Notes: a model not told the origin generated them from the letters alone. A stretch of DNA of 64,000 bases from Halobellus captivus (GCF_007655485.1 NZ_VJXQ01000002.1:153436-217435); one strand, 5' to 3'; shown: positions 25,900 to 36,155, counted from the stretch's first letter. Made by a program: numbers and translations.

Positions 25900-26559
25900 T
25901 CAGAGGTCGTCCAGAACCGTCGGCAGGCGACTCACTAGTTCCTCTCGCGGGAGCTGTACCGCCGCGCGCGGCGACGGCCCCGGCCCGCTGTCGTAGAGCA
26001 CTTGGATCGGGACGAGGCCCGCGTCGGCCGCGCCCGCGATATCGGCGTCGACGTCGTCTCCGATATAGACCGTCTCGGACGCCTCGCTTCCGAGCGCGTC
26101 GAGCAGCGCGGCGAACGCCGCCGGGTCGGGTTTCCCCGCGTCGAGTTCGCCCGTCACGAGCGCCGCGTCGAACGCGTCGGTCCATCCGAGCGTCGTCAGC
26201 TTGTCGCGCTGGGCCACGCGCGGCCCGTTGGTGAGGAGGCCGACCCGGTATCGCTCGCGTAATCGTTCGAGGAACGGTTCGACGCCCGAGAGCGGAACGA
26301 GCGCGTCGGCGATTTCGTGGCGGTACGCGTTCGCGACGGATCTCGGGTCCGTATCGGAGTCGTGCTCGGCGAGGAGGTCGGCGAATATCGGCGTTCGCGT
26401 CTCGCGAGTGAGGTTCCGCGCGTGAGATTCCAGATACGCCTCGCGCGACAGCGGCGGCGCGTCCGCGCGCTCGGCCGCGTCAGCGAGGATCGTCGCGCGA
26501 TCCCGTTTCGGCACGGCGAGCGTCTCGTCGAGGTCGAAGCCGACCGCAGTGATCGTCAC
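25900..26559 (-). CDS. HAD-superfamily hydrolase
   Basis: 219-aa phosphatase-like protein. Motif I is FDLDETL (residues about 9-15), motif II LLTNGP, motif III Lys in GKPDPAAF, and motif IV YIGDDVDADI, with a small helical cap between motifs I and II. This is the REG-2/haloacid dehalogenase type I layout. The start is GTG 26559 (VTITAVGFDLDETL); a CATACG TATA-like box about 24 nt upstream fits a leaderless mRNA. The substrate is unknown. Confidence 0.9.
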   Translation of the reverse strand: MTITAVGFDLDETLAVPKRDRATILADAAERADAPPLSREAYLESHARNLTRETRTPIFADLLAEHDSDTDPRSVANAYRHEIADALVPLSGVEPFLERLRERYRVGLLTNGPRVAQRDKLTTLGWTDAFDAALVTGELDAGKPDPAAFAALLDALGSEASETVYIGDDVDADIAGAADAGLVPIQVLYDSGPGPSPRAAVQLPREELVSRLPTVLDDL

Positions 26560-26618
26560 GGGGGGACAGAGGGTCCCGGGACGTATGACTTTTCTCGTCG
26601 GGCCGCAACGGGGGGAAC

Positions 26619-27905
26619 GTGACACTGGATCCCGTCCACGTCGACAGCATCGCCGACCTGGCGGCCTACCTCGCTCAGCACGTGGACGACGCCGACCACG
26701 TCGACGTCGCGGCGCAGATCTGGGACGGATTTCTCGATCCGCTGTACGGCTCCAGCGGGCGCGTCGTCGTCGAACCCGTCGACGGGCAACGGCTCCGTGC
26801 GGTCGACGCCGAGGACGTCGCGCTCGCGGCCCCGCCGTTCGAGACGGTCCACGGGCTCGACTCGGGAACGATCAACCCCACGACGTTCAAGAACGGGCTC
26901 GTCCTCGACGTCGCGCAGGCCGCGATGGCCGCGGTACCGTCGGATCTCGACCTCCATCGCCACCGGAGCATCGTCGCGGCGGCGCACGTCACGGATCGAG
27001 CGGCCGCCATCGACGAACCGTGGCGAAAGGCCGACGAGGGCTACTGCCGGTGGCGCGTCCTGCAAGTGCCGCGCGTCAATCGCTACGCGGAGGGGATCGT
27101 CCACGCCCTCGCGCTCTACCTCGCGGAGAGCGCGCACGCGCTCGAACACGCCGAGACGGTCTCGGACCTGCTGGTACTCGACGGGCCGCTGTATCCCGTC
27201 GAACTGCTCAACTGGCGCGAGCGCGACGCGGAACTCCGCGAGCTCGCCGAGGAGCTGAAGCCTCGCTCGATCGTCGAGAACTACATTCGCCTCGTCGAGT
27301 CGTTCGTCGAGCGCGACGTTCCCCTGTGCGGGTTCGTCAAGAACCCCGCCTCGAAGCGGATCGTCGGCACCCTGCGCGATGGCGACACGGGCTTCGACGT
27401 TCCCTGGACCGACGACGCGGCGTTCTTCACCCGCCTGCTCGAACGTCGGGACCCGGCCGAAGCATCGGTCGAGTCCGGCGGCGTCCGCGGGCCGGAGGGG
27501 CGACGGACCGATCAGGTGACGTTCACGAACTGGTTCGTCTCCCGGGGTGGGGTCGATGCCACCGTCGCCGCCGACGGCGACGCGTACGGGATCGATCGAC
27601 GGCTAGAGTCCAAGTGCTACGAGAAGTGCTTTTTCGTCGTCTACGAACCGCGAACGGACGTGCTCTACCGCGTCGAGGCGCCGTACGCGTTCGCGCGCGA
27701 TCCGGAGATCCGCGATGCGCTCACCCGGCAGTTCGTCGGCGAGGTGGCCACGAACCGCGGACCTCCGGAGGCCGTCGCGAAGGCGGACGAACTCGCGCGC
27801 ATCGGCGCGAGAGAGAAATCCTCGCTCCGACGGAAGTTCGCGGACGCGCTCGAAACCGACGAGGTGAAGCGGTACGACGAAGTCCGGTGGGGCGACGTCG
27901 ACTGA
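26619..27905 (+). CDS. nurA: NurA-family nuclease (5'-end resection)
   Basis: 428-aa protein with the NurA fold: motif I region VHGLDSGTINPTTFKNGLVLDVAQAAMAA (catalytic Asp), LLVLDGPLYPVELLNWRERDAELRELAEEL (second acidic motif), CGFVKNPASKRIV, and the C-terminal VYEPRTDVLYRVEAPYAFARDPEIRDALTRQFVGEVATNRGPPEAVAKADELARI. NurA is a 5'-3' nuclease that works with the HerA translocase to resect double-strand breaks. herA is 0.5 kb downstream on the same strand, separated by an antisense small gene. The start is GTG 26619 behind a purine-rich GGGGGAA. Confidence 0.9.
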   Translation: MTLDPVHVDSIADLAAYLAQHVDDADHVDVAAQIWDGFLDPLYGSSGRVVVEPVDGQRLRAVDAEDVALAAPPFETVHGLDSGTINPTTFKNGLVLDVAQAAMAAVPSDLDLHRHRSIVAAAHVTDRAAAIDEPWRKADEGYCRWRVLQVPRVNRYAEGIVHALALYLAESAHALEHAETVSDLLVLDGPLYPVELLNWRERDAELRELAEELKPRSIVENYIRLVESFVERDVPLCGFVKNPASKRIVGTLRDGDTGFDVPWTDDAAFFTRLLERRDPAEASVESGGVRGPEGRRTDQVTFTNWFVSRGGVDATVAADGDAYGIDRRLESKCYEKCFFVVYEPRTDVLYRVEAPYAFARDPEIRDALTRQFVGEVATNRGPPEAVAKADELARIGAREKSSLRRKFADALETDEVKRYDEVRWGDVD

Positions 27906-27950
27906 CCCACCGGTACGCGTGCGTGAGGAGTCGTTCTGCGCCGGAGTACG

Positions 27951-28298
27951 CTAGGAGTGTTCTGCGCCCGGTTCATCTTTGATCACTTCGATCCGAACGT
28001 CGGCCTCGGCGACGCCGACGCGGGCGAACTGCGTTCGGACGTGTTCCCTCGCGGCCTCGACGGCCCGCTCGCGCGTCTCGAATCCCCGCGGCATCGGCGA
28101 CTCGAAGGCGACGCGGATCGTCTCGCCGTCGATCGTCGTCTCGGAGCCGCCGCTTTCCACCTCGTAGAACTCGTCGCAGACCCACACGTACGGCGCGTCC
28201 TCGTCCGGCGCGCCCTTGTAGGAGGGCGCGCGTTCCCCGCGCTCGAAGATCGTCCCCGTCAGCGTGGTCCCCCCGGCGTGGCCGCGCACTAAGAGCAT
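27951..28298 (-). CDS. Hypothetical protein between nurA and herA, 115 aa
   Basis: Small soluble protein encoded antisense to the flanking nurA and herA genes. It begins MLLVRGHAGGTTLTGTIFERGERAPSYKGAPDEDAPYVWVCDEFYEVESGG and ends in a helix plus strand (RAVEAAREHVRTQFARVGVAEADVRIEVIKDEPG). I think it belongs to a haloarchaeal DUF family (DUF7113-like) but cannot confirm that. No catalytic motif is visible. Its start is 120 nt from herA, so the two may share a divergent promoter region. Confidence 0.72.
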   Translation of the reverse strand: MLLVRGHAGGTTLTGTIFERGERAPSYKGAPDEDAPYVWVCDEFYEVESGGSETTIDGETIRVAFESPMPRGFETRERAVEAAREHVRTQFARVGVAEADVRIEVIKDEPGAEHS

Positions 28299-28418
28299 AC
28301 TGTCCCATTCGTGCGGGACGGGGAAAAGGCCGCGGCAGACGATCGGCAGACATAGCTCGTCGGAATCGAAGCACCTGGCGGAGTGTTTTAGTCGTCGCCG
28401 ACGCAGTGACGAGACAAG

Positions 28419-30314
28419 ATGGATCTCGGGGACTTCGAGCCCGGCGGCGACGATCGCTCTGGGCGTAACTCGTCTGAGCGACCGAACGACGAACAGACAG
28501 CGGGAGACGGCGGCTCACCGACGAGCGATTCCTCCGATACCGACGTCGGAACGGCGTCCAAGACCGGTGGTGCCGCCTTCGAGCGCTATGACGTCGATCC
28601 CGCGGGCGACGATCGCGGCCTCGGCGCGATCGCGGTCTCGCAGGGCCTCCGGGTCGCCGAAGACGGCGACGACACGACGCTGCGCGCGTACGTGACGAGC
28701 GACAACCGCGACGCCGTGCGCCTGGGGAAGTATCTGCTCGTCCCCTACCCGGACGACGAACTGCTCTTCTCGCGGATCACCGCCCTCGAATACGCCCAGG
28801 AGTTCCAGACCGACGACGCGACCGAGATCCACGCCCGTCGGGCGATGCGTCGCGACGGCTTCGAAGAGCGCGATTACAAGTTCGTCGCGTCGCTCGCGCC
28901 GCTCGCCGTGCTCTTCGAGGACGAAACCGAAGCGGGTCCTGATGAGGTAGTGGATCCGGACGAAGCACTGAAACGCCGGATGGTCGACCGCGTTCCCAAG
29001 CCCGGCGCGGTCGTCGCCGAGGCGACCGACCCCGAGCAGATCAAGACCGGTCTCGCGATCCCCTCCGACGGCGTCTTCCTCGGGCACCTCTCGGTCGGCG
29101 GCGAGAAGGTCCGAACCGCAGCGACGCCACCGACGATCGACTACCGGCTCCGAGACGACTACGACGACGGCGATCCGCTGGTGTTCCGACACACGCTCGT
29201 CGCTGGCGGGACCGGATCGGGAAAGACCCACGCGACGAAGAACGTGCTGCGGCAGTTGCTCGCCGAAGATCGTACCTACGAGATGGACGACGGCCGGTCC
29301 GCACGGCTCGCGGTCGTCCAGTTCGATCCGCAGGACGAGTACGCCCAGATGCACGACGACAACCCCTCGATGGACGGCGCGACCGCGCGGCGGTACGAGC
29401 GCGAGGGAATCGTCCACGGCGGCCACGACGACACCGTCGCCCTCGTTCCCAAGGAGGACGGCGTCCCCTACGGCGGCGACAACCACCGCGCCGAGCAGTT
29501 GGAGTTCACGATCCCGTTCTCGATGGCGCGGGACCGCCCGTGGCTCGTCGCGGGCAGCAGCCTCAACGAGAATCAGTACCCCGCGCTCGTCCAGTTACTT
29601 AACCGCTTTTTCCGCGAGTACGGGGACAGCGGGACCTATTCGGAGTTCCGCTCGTTCCTCGACAACCCGGCGCTGAAGGAGGAACTCGACGAATCGGGGC
29701 GCGTTCACGAAGCCACGTTCGACGCCGTCAAGCGCCGCGTACACGGGGTTCCGGACGGCGTCTTCGATCAGTCGGCGCGGCCGATCACGGAACTGGATCA
29801 CCAGCTCGTCCGCCCAGGCGGGCTGACGGTGATCCCGACGTATCACCTCTCGACCAGCCGCGCGAAGGAGACCTTCGTCCTCGCGGTGTCGAGCCTGCTG
29901 ATCGACGATAAGCTCTCGAACGCGCCTGACTCCGAGCGGATCAAGGAGACGCCCCTGCTCTTGGGGATGGACGAAGCGCACAACTTCCTCGCGGACGCCG
30001 ACAACGTGCAGGCGCGGAAGGTCATCTCGAAGTTCACCGAGGCGGCCAAGCAGGGACGGAAGGAGCGACTGGGGTTGTTCTTGGTCACGCAGGACCCCCA
30101 GGACGTCGCCGAATCGGTGTTCAAGCAGATCAACACCCGGCTGGTGCTCAACCTCGGCGACGAGGACGCGATCAAGAGCGTCAACATCCCGCCGGAGTTG
30201 GAGGACAAGGTGCCGTACATGGAGAAGGGCCAGCTCGTCGTCTACTCGCCAGACAACTCCGAGCCGGTCGAACTCGTCGGGCTGCCGGTCTGTCTCACGC
30301 GCCACGGCGAGTAG
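28419..30314 (+). CDS. herA: HerA ATPase (DNA translocase, end resection)
   Basis: 631-aa HerA/FtsK-superfamily hexameric translocase. The acidic N-terminal extension (about 1-60) precedes the HAS-barrel-like domain. Walker A is GGTGSGKT (263-270) and Walker B LLLGMDEAHNF with D518/E519. The C-terminal segment GLFLVTQDPQDVAESVFKQINTRLVLNL carries the sensor and Arg-finger region. With NurA it generates 3' overhangs for RadA-mediated repair. ATG 28419 follows a TTTTAG TATA-like element. Confidence 0.93.
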   Translation: MDLGDFEPGGDDRSGRNSSERPNDEQTAGDGGSPTSDSSDTDVGTASKTGGAAFERYDVDPAGDDRGLGAIAVSQGLRVAEDGDDTTLRAYVTSDNRDAVRLGKYLLVPYPDDELLFSRITALEYAQEFQTDDATEIHARRAMRRDGFEERDYKFVASLAPLAVLFEDETEAGPDEVVDPDEALKRRMVDRVPKPGAVVAEATDPEQIKTGLAIPSDGVFLGHLSVGGEKVRTAATPPTIDYRLRDDYDDGDPLVFRHTLVAGGTGSGKTHATKNVLRQLLAEDRTYEMDDGRSARLAVVQFDPQDEYAQMHDDNPSMDGATARRYEREGIVHGGHDDTVALVPKEDGVPYGGDNHRAEQLEFTIPFSMARDRPWLVAGSSLNENQYPALVQLLNRFFREYGDSGTYSEFRSFLDNPALKEELDESGRVHEATFDAVKRRVHGVPDGVFDQSARPITELDHQLVRPGGLTVIPTYHLSTSRAKETFVLAVSSLLIDDKLSNAPDSERIKETPLLLGMDEAHNFLADADNVQARKVISKFTEAAKQGRKERLGLFLVTQDPQDVAESVFKQINTRLVLNLGDEDAIKSVNIPPELEDKVPYMEKGQLVVYSPDNSEPVELVGLPVCLTRHGE

Positions 30315-30401
30315 CGGACGGCGCGCCGTCACATAGGACCGTCGGCCTCGGCGTCGACGCTCTGTCCCCGTTTTTTGTACCCCGACGTCGTATCCCATTC
30401 T

Positions 30402-30824
30402 ATGCCGAGTCACGTGCTCGTTCCCGTCGATGGCTCGCCGCAGTCGTTGCAGGCGCTCCGGTTCGTCTCCTCAGAATGGGGCGACGTTCACGTGACGCTG
30501 CTGCACGTGATCAATCCCGTCAAGCGGGGCTACCGGGCGAGCGTCCTCCCGAGCGGCTCCGAGGACTGGTACCAGGAGGCGAAAGCCGAGGCCGAGGAGG
30601 TTCTCGAAGAGGCCCGCGACGAACTCGATATCGACGGCGCGGTGACGACGAAGACGGATGTGGGTCGACCGGCGGCCACGATCGTCGAGGCGGCACGCGA
30701 TGCGGATATCGACCACGTCGTCATCGGGAGCCACGGCCGCCGCGGCGTCTCGCGGTTAGTGCTCGGGAGCGTGGCGGAACACGTCGCGCGGCGCTCGCCG
30801 GTTCCGGTGACGATTGTCAGGTGA
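30402..30824 (+). CDS. Universal stress protein (UspA family)
   Basis: 140-aa single Usp domain: MPSHVLVPVDGSPQSLQALRFV and the C-terminal nucleotide-binding signature IGSHGRRGVSRLVLGSVAEHVARRSPVPVTIVR (G-2x-G-9x-G-S/T type), which predicts ATP binding. Start ATG 30402 is about 27 nt after TTTTTT-GTA, usable as a TATA-like box, so leaderless. The 9-codon upstream extension is not conserved in the family. A second, more divergent Usp-like gene lies at 57931. Confidence 0.9.
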   Translation: MPSHVLVPVDGSPQSLQALRFVSSEWGDVHVTLLHVINPVKRGYRASVLPSGSEDWYQEAKAEAEEVLEEARDELDIDGAVTTKTDVGRPAATIVEAARDADIDHVVIGSHGRRGVSRLVLGSVAEHVARRSPVPVTIVR

Positions 30825-30902
30825 GAACGCGTTGGTGGGAGGTCTGCGCTCCGGTGGCGGACCCGCGCTCCGTGACGAGTCCGCTTTCCGGTAGCTGGCC
30901 GA

Positions 30903-31559
30903 TCAGTAGCCGAACTGATCGCGGATGAGCACGACCGTGGTGCGTCCCGCTTCGGTCTCTCGACGGAAGATGAGCTGCTTCGCGATCGCGGATTCGACGC
31001 CGTAGGCTTCCTGAGCGCGCTCGTTCTCCAGCGGATACGCGACCGATTCGAGGCGGTCGAGCGCGTCGTCGAGCGTCGGCACGATCTTGTTGACGCCGCT
31101 GACGATGACGACGTTGCTCGCCGCGAACGGGTACGCGCCGATCCGGCTGCCGGAGAGGTCCGCGGCGACGAGTTCGCCCGTCTGGGAGATCGCGTTGATG
31201 CCGCCGAGGAAGTACTCCGCGGTCTGGGACTGGCGGCGGGCGGCCTGTCGCTCGGCGTCGTCGTCAATGCTCCAGATCTCGTCCGGGAGGCTCTCCCAGT
31301 CGTGGTCGCCCTCCGAGAGGTACTCCATAAAGCCGATCTCTTCGAGCGTCGTCGAGTGGCCGTTCATCACGGACGCGCCCGCCGGGATGTGTGACTGAAG
31401 TGCCTCGAGCGCCTCCTCGGCGGAGTCGACGACGACAACCTCGAAGCCGTTCGCTTCGAGATTCCCGACCGTCTCCTCGACGGTCTCGTCGTCTGCGAGT
31501 TCGTCCAGCGTCGCGTCGATTTCAGTGTCGTCTACGTAATCTGCTTTCTGCTGTGACAT
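30903..31559 (-). CDS. LUD-domain protein (LutC-like)
   Basis: 218-aa protein of the LUD (lactate utilisation) fold: NLEANGFEVVVVDSAEEALEALQSHIPAGASVMNGHSTTLEEIGFMEYL, then AISQTGELVAADLSGSRIGAYPFAASNVVIVSGVNKIVPTLDDALDRL. LutC and LUD proteins take part in lactate oxidation complexes, but no lutA or lutB neighbours are present, so it is a stand-alone LUD protein of unknown substrate. Start ATG 31559 (MSQQKADYVDD) follows a CATACAT TATA-like box at about 28 nt. Confidence 0.87.
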   Translation of the reverse strand: MSQQKADYVDDTEIDATLDELADDETVEETVGNLEANGFEVVVVDSAEEALEALQSHIPAGASVMNGHSTTLEEIGFMEYLSEGDHDWESLPDEIWSIDDDAERQAARRQSQTAEYFLGGINAISQTGELVAADLSGSRIGAYPFAASNVVIVSGVNKIVPTLDDALDRLESVAYPLENERAQEAYGVESAIAKQLIFRRETEAGRTTVVLIRDQFGY

Positions 31560-31788
31560 TGGTTGAGAGCGTCGTCGGTTTCGACAATGTATGCTACCCA
31601 CCGGCGACACTTAACCGCTCGCGGACACTCGTATCAGGTGGTGACCCGGGTGTTACCGGCCTGTGTGTGAGACGATACGTTCCCCGACGACGTGCCCCAA
31701 ACGGCGGGCGCGCTGGCAGTGCGGGTCAGGCGGCGCTCACCGTTCGTTCGATACCTGGCCCGTCACCCCCGGTCTCGCGACCGACGAG

Positions 31789-31944
31789 TCACTCCAGCGA
31801 TTTCCTCCTGTTTTGGAACTCGCCGCCGCACTCACACGTGGCCGGATGGGTGAACGACGTGACGAGCTTGCCGCACTGGAGACACTCATATGTCGACTTC
31901 GACTCAGGGCTGTTCGATGCCTCGATGTCTTGACCGTGGGGCAT
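31789..31944 (-). CDS. Small zinc-ribbon (rubrerythrin-like) protein, 51 aa
   Basis: MPHGQDIEASNSPESKSTYECLQCGKLVTSFTHPATCECGGEFQNRRKSLE. Two Cys pairs (CLQC and CECG) form a zinc ribbon similar to the rubredoxin-like domain of rubrerythrins; such solitary ribbons are common in haloarchaea. ATG 31944 is about 30 nt from a TAATATTT box (minus strand). The in-frame upstream extension would be hydrophobic and crosses the promoter. The 216 nt up to 32160 hold its AT-rich promoter region and nothing else recognised. Confidence 0.78.
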   Translation of the reverse strand: MPHGQDIEASNSPESKSTYECLQCGKLVTSFTHPATCECGGEFQNRRKSLE

Positions 31945-32160
31945 ACACCGTTTCGAACGGGTTCCGAGCACAAATATTACTCTTAATAGGACATATAAGG
32001 TCAACATAATGAATTGAATACCGAATGCCTGTCCGTCTACGTGCTTTCGGTGACCGCTGTTCTCAATTCCACTATCTGGTCGGTGGAGACGTCAGTCGTC
32101 GCTGAGGGGAACTGAAGTCTCAACACGACCGAAACGGGGAGACAGACCGACGCTAGCGAG

Positions 32161-34386
32161 TTATTGGAAGCCGATGCGGCCGTCCCGGCGTTCGCCGAGA
32201 CCCTCGCGGCCGCCGCCTTTGAACTGGTCCTGCATCTGCTCGTAGTAGTCCATCAGGTCGTCGGTGATCGTCGGACGGACGGACTCCATCGCCTTGCGGA
32301 AGTGCCGCATCTCGATCTCCTCGGCGTCGCCGTCCTCGCGCAGCGCCTCGATAGCGGCCTCGCGGGCGATCGTCTGGAGGTCGGAGCCGACGTACCCGTC
32401 GGTGATCTCGGCGATCTCGCGGAGGCTCACGTCGGGCGCGAGCGGCGAGTCCCGGGTGTGGATCTTGAGGATCTGCTCGCGACCCTCCTCGTCGGGCTGG
32501 CCGATGAGTACCAGCCGATCGAACCGCCCCGAGCGGATGAGCGCCGGATCGATCATATCCGGTCGGTTGGTCGCGGCGATCACCATCACGTTCCCGTTCT
32601 CTTCGAGCCCGTCGAGTTCGGTCAGGAGCTGGTTGACGACCCGCTCGGAGACGTTGTTTCCGGTCTCGGCCCCCCGGCTGGGCGCGAGGCTGTCCAACTC
32701 GTCAAAGAAGATGATCGTCGGACTGACCTGTCTGGCCTTCCGGAACGTCTGGCGGATCGCCTTCTCGGACTCGCCGACCCACTTCGAGAGCAGCTGCGGC
32801 CCGCGAACGGAGATGAAGTTCGCGTTCGTCTCGTTGGCGACGGCCTTCGCGATGAGCGTCTTGCCCGTCCCCGGCGGGCCGTACAGCAGCACGCCCTTCG
32901 GCGGGTCGATGCCCATCCGGTCGAATCGGTCCTGTGACGTCAGCGGCCACTCGACGCTCTCCTTGACGGTCTGCTTCGGGTCCTCGAGACCGCCGACGTC
33001 GTCCCACGACACCTTCGGGAGTTCGACGAGCACCTCGCGCATCGCCGAGGGCTCGACGTCCGCGAGCGCGCCCTGGAAGTCCTGGCGCTTGACGATCATC
33101 CGGTCGATGAGGCTCGGCGGGATGTCCTCCTCGTCGAGATCGATCTCGGGGAGGTAGCGCCGAAGCGCCTTCATCGCCGCCTCCTTCGTCAGCGACTCGA
33201 TGTCCGCGCCGACGAAGCCGTGCGTCTCGTCGGCCAGGTGATCGAGGGAGACGTCGTCCGACAGCGGCATCCCGCGCGTGTGGATCTGGAGAACCTCCTT
33301 CCGGCCCACCTCATCGGGCACGCCGATCTCGATCTCGCGGTCGAAACGACCGGGGCGCCGCAGCGCCGGATCGACGCTGTCGACGCGGTTCGTCGCGGCG
33401 ATGACGATGACCTGCCCGCGCGTTTCGAGGCCGTCCATCATCGTGAGCAGTTGGGCGACGACGCGGCGCTCGACCTCGCCGGTGACGTCCTCGCGCTTCG
33501 GGGCGATCGAGTCGAGTTCGTCGATGAAGATGATCGACGGCGACTCCTCGGTCGCGTCCTCGAAGATCTCGCGCAACTGTTGTTCGGACTCGCCGTAGTA
33601 CTTGGAGATGATCTCCGGCCCCGCGATGGAGAAGAAGCTCGCGGAAGTCTCGTTGGCGACGGCCTTCGCCAGCAGCGTCTTCCCGGTCCCGGGCGGCCCG
33701 TGGAGCAGCACGCCCTGGGGCGGCTCGATCCCGAGCTTCTTGAAGATCTGCGGGTGCTTCATCGGGAGTTCGACCATCTCCCGCACGCGCTGGATCTCGC
33801 CCTGGAGGCCGCCGATGTCCTCGTAGGTGATTCCGCCGCCCGTCTTCTCGAAGCCCGAGATGGGCTCCTCGCGGAGTTCGACCTCGGTATCCTCGGTCAC
33901 GAGACAGACGCCGTCCGGCTCCGTCTCGACGGCGATAAGCGGGATCGCCTGCCCCGGCGACCGCATAAAGGGGTGGTTCGTCGACGACATCACGGGCACG
34001 ATGTCGCGCTCGACGACCGGGCGCTTGAGGATCTGCCGTTTGACCATTCCGGCGGCGTCGGAACCGAACTGCACGCTCGCCTCCTCCGGCGGCGCGAGCA
34101 CGAGTTTCTCGGCCTTCGTCTCCTCGGCCTTTCGGATCGTCACGCGCTCGCCGATGCTGACGTCGGCGTTCTGTCGCGTGAAGCCGTCGATGCGAACCGT
34201 GTCGGTGTTCCAGTCCTGTCGGTCCGCGCGCCACACCTTCGCCGCGGTGGTTTCTGCGCCCTCGATTTCGATGATGTCGCCCGGCGAGAGCTTCAGATGG
34301 AGCAACGTGTCCGGGTCGAGACGGGCGATTCCGCGGCCCGAGTCGTTCGGGTACGCCTTCGCCACTTCGAGTTGAACTTCATTCAT
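32161..34386 (-). CDS. cdc48: AAA+ ATPase, CDC48/VCP subfamily
   Basis: 741-aa double-AAA unfoldase. The N-terminal double-psi barrel (about 1-180, [25 protein letters not shown]) is followed by D1 (Walker [24 protein letters not shown], Walker [15 protein letters not shown], second region of homology [24 protein letters not shown]) and D2 (Walker [20 protein letters not shown], Walker [36 protein letters not shown]). Archaeal Cdc48 unfolds substrates and can feed the 20S proteasome (psmB is at 8.2 kb). The start at 34386 is the family N-terminus. It is divergent from larC. Confidence 0.96.
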   Translation of the reverse strand: MNEVQLEVAKAYPNDSGRGIARLDPDTLLHLKLSPGDIIEIEGAETTAAKVWRADRQDWNTDTVRIDGFTRQNADVSIGERVTIRKAEETKAEKLVLAPPEEASVQFGSDAAGMVKRQILKRPVVERDIVPVMSSTNHPFMRSPGQAIPLIAVETEPDGVCLVTEDTEVELREEPISGFEKTGGGITYEDIGGLQGEIQRVREMVELPMKHPQIFKKLGIEPPQGVLLHGPPGTGKTLLAKAVANETSASFFSIAGPEIISKYYGESEQQLREIFEDATEESPSIIFIDELDSIAPKREDVTGEVERRVVAQLLTMMDGLETRGQVIVIAATNRVDSVDPALRRPGRFDREIEIGVPDEVGRKEVLQIHTRGMPLSDDVSLDHLADETHGFVGADIESLTKEAAMKALRRYLPEIDLDEEDIPPSLIDRMIVKRQDFQGALADVEPSAMREVLVELPKVSWDDVGGLEDPKQTVKESVEWPLTSQDRFDRMGIDPPKGVLLYGPPGTGKTLIAKAVANETNANFISVRGPQLLSKWVGESEKAIRQTFRKARQVSPTIIFFDELDSLAPSRGAETGNNVSERVVNQLLTELDGLEENGNVMVIAATNRPDMIDPALIRSGRFDRLVLIGQPDEEGREQILKIHTRDSPLAPDVSLREIAEITDGYVGSDLQTIAREAAIEALREDGDAEEIEMRHFRKAMESVRPTITDDLMDYYEQMQDQFKGGGREGLGERRDGRIGFQ

Positions 34387-34573
34387 GATTGAGTCGCGGG
34401 GATATCCCGCAGATGGGTCACGATCGGGGTTAAGTCCTTCCCTGAGCCGTCTCCGGCGCAGCTAAACGCCCGACTGTGACACGCTATACCAATGTTCGGC
34501 TGGGGCATACAAATCCTTACCGACCGCGGCATCGATGCGTGGACCTTTGCCCCCGCGCGGCGAGTGTAGGCGT

Positions 34574-36025
34574 ATGCGCACTCTCGCCTTCGACGGCCGG
34601 ATGGGTGCCAGCGGCGATATGCTGCTCGGCGCGCTCGTCGCGGCCGGTGCCGACCCCGAGGCGCTCGCTCCCGTCGAGCGCGCCCTCGACGTCCGCTACG
34701 ACGTCGGGACAGTGGATAAAAACGGGATTTCAGCCACGCGGGTCCGCGTGCTGCTGGACGGATCTACAGACGGATCTCGTGATTGCGACCGAGACGATCG
34801 CGACCGAGACGACACCCACAGCCGCGATAGCGGCTCAGCGGAGGCCGCCGAGCACGGGCACAAATATTTTTTCGGAGACAGTCACGGCCACGGTCATCCG
34901 CACACCCACGAGGGCGACCATTCTCACGGTCACGGACATACCGACGAGCGCGGTCATTCACACAACCACGATCATCCACACAACCACGAGCACCCTGACG
35001 ACGGGTCGGCCGCGACGCCCGCTGAGGGGCACGGTCCGCACCGGACGTACGCCGACGTCGTCGAGGTCGTCGAGTCGATGGGGCTTCCGGAGTCGGTCGA
35101 ATCGAACGCGTTGGCGATCTTCCGACGCCTCGGCGAGGCCGAGTCGACGGTGCACGATACTGATCTCGAATCGACGCACTTCCACGAGGTCGGGGCGGAC
35201 GACGCCATCGCGGACGTCGTCGGCGTCGCGCTCCTGCTGGACGATCTCGACGTCGAGCGCGCGGTCACGACGCCGCTTTCGACCGGCAGCGGCACCCGAA
35301 CGATGGCGCACGGCGAGTACCCGATTCCCGCGCCAGCGGTCGTCGAAATCGCGTCTGGTGCCGACTGGTCGCTGCGGGGCGGCCCCGTCGACGCGGAGTT
35401 GCTCACGCCGACCGGCGCGGCGATTCTCGCGCACGTCGCCGATGGCGTCGACGCGCTTCCGACGCTGCGGGTGGACAGCGCGGGCTACGGCGCGGGCGGC
35501 TACGACTTCCCGGAGCGGCCGAACGTGCTTCGCGCGATCGTCGGCGACGGCGGCGGGCGCTTGGTGCGCGACGAGATCACGGTGTTGGAAACGAACCTCG
35601 ACGACGCCGCCCCCGAGGTGCTTGGAAGCCTCCAGTCGACGCTCGCCGAGGCCGGGGCGCGCGACGTGAGCGTCGTCCCGGCGACGATGAAGAAGTCGCG
35701 CCCGGGCCACCTCGTGAAAGTCGTCGTCAAGCCCGAGGACGCCGAGCGCGTCGCTCACCGACTCGCGGTCGAGACGGGGACGCTCGGAGTCCGCGAGCAC
35801 GGCGCTAGCCACCGCTGGATCGCCGACAGGGAGTTCCGCACGGCGGATCTCGATATCGACGGCGAGCGCTACGAGGTCGCCGTCAAGGTCGCAAGCGACG
35901 CGAGCGACGAGATCTACGACTACAGCGCTGAGTACGACGACGCCGTCGACGTCGCGGACGCGACCGGCCTCCCGGTTCGCGAGGTGCTGCGCCGCGCGGA
36001 AGCGGCGGTTCGGGATGCGGAGTGA
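34574..36025 (+). CDS. larC: LarC-like nickel insertion protein (nickel-pincer cofactor biosynthesis)
   Basis: 483-aa LarC homolog, which inserts nickel into the pyridinium-bisthiocarboxylate mononucleotide to make the nickel-pincer nucleotide. The N-terminal family signature is MRTLAFDGRMGASGDMLLGALVAAGADPEAL. Residues about 95-140 are a very His-rich linker (HGHGHPHTHEGDHSHGHGH-type), a likely nickel store. Later motifs are THFHEVGADDAIADVVG, TPLSTGSGTRTMAHGEYPIPAPAV, LLTPTGAAIL and ETNLDDAAPEVLGSL. The protein is a single uninterrupted frame, whereas larC is split in some bacteria. larB and larE are not in this window. Start ATG 34574. Confidence 0.93.
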   Translation: MRTLAFDGRMGASGDMLLGALVAAGADPEALAPVERALDVRYDVGTVDKNGISATRVRVLLDGSTDGSRDCDRDDRDRDDTHSRDSGSAEAAEHGHKYFFGDSHGHGHPHTHEGDHSHGHGHTDERGHSHNHDHPHNHEHPDDGSAATPAEGHGPHRTYADVVEVVESMGLPESVESNALAIFRRLGEAESTVHDTDLESTHFHEVGADDAIADVVGVALLLDDLDVERAVTTPLSTGSGTRTMAHGEYPIPAPAVVEIASGADWSLRGGPVDAELLTPTGAAILAHVADGVDALPTLRVDSAGYGAGGYDFPERPNVLRAIVGDGGGRLVRDEITVLETNLDDAAPEVLGSLQSTLAEAGARDVSVVPATMKKSRPGHLVKVVVKPEDAERVAHRLAVETGTLGVREHGASHRWIADREFRTADLDIDGERYEVAVKVASDASDEIYDYSAEYDDAVDVADATGLPVREVLRRAEAAVRDAE

Positions 36026-36155
36026 GGGTACGGGGCGCGGTGTGAGGGCTGGCGACGCGAAGTGATGACTCGCAGCGCGGAGTGGATCCGTCGCGACGTG
36101 AACGGTCGCCCGATCTGTCCCAGACCCCGCCCGATCTCTCCGACCCTCGCCCGAT

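Noticed and set aside
31640-31660. Palindrome around ACCCGGGT near 31647 considered as an operator
   Set aside because: It lies about 90 nt upstream of the LUD gene start beyond its TATA-like box and is only a GC-rich 8-bp core; too weak to annotate.
34860-35000. His-rich section of larC considered as an inserted low-complexity repeat or frameshift
   Set aside because: The frame is continuous and a His-rich nickel-binding linker at this position is expected for LarC.
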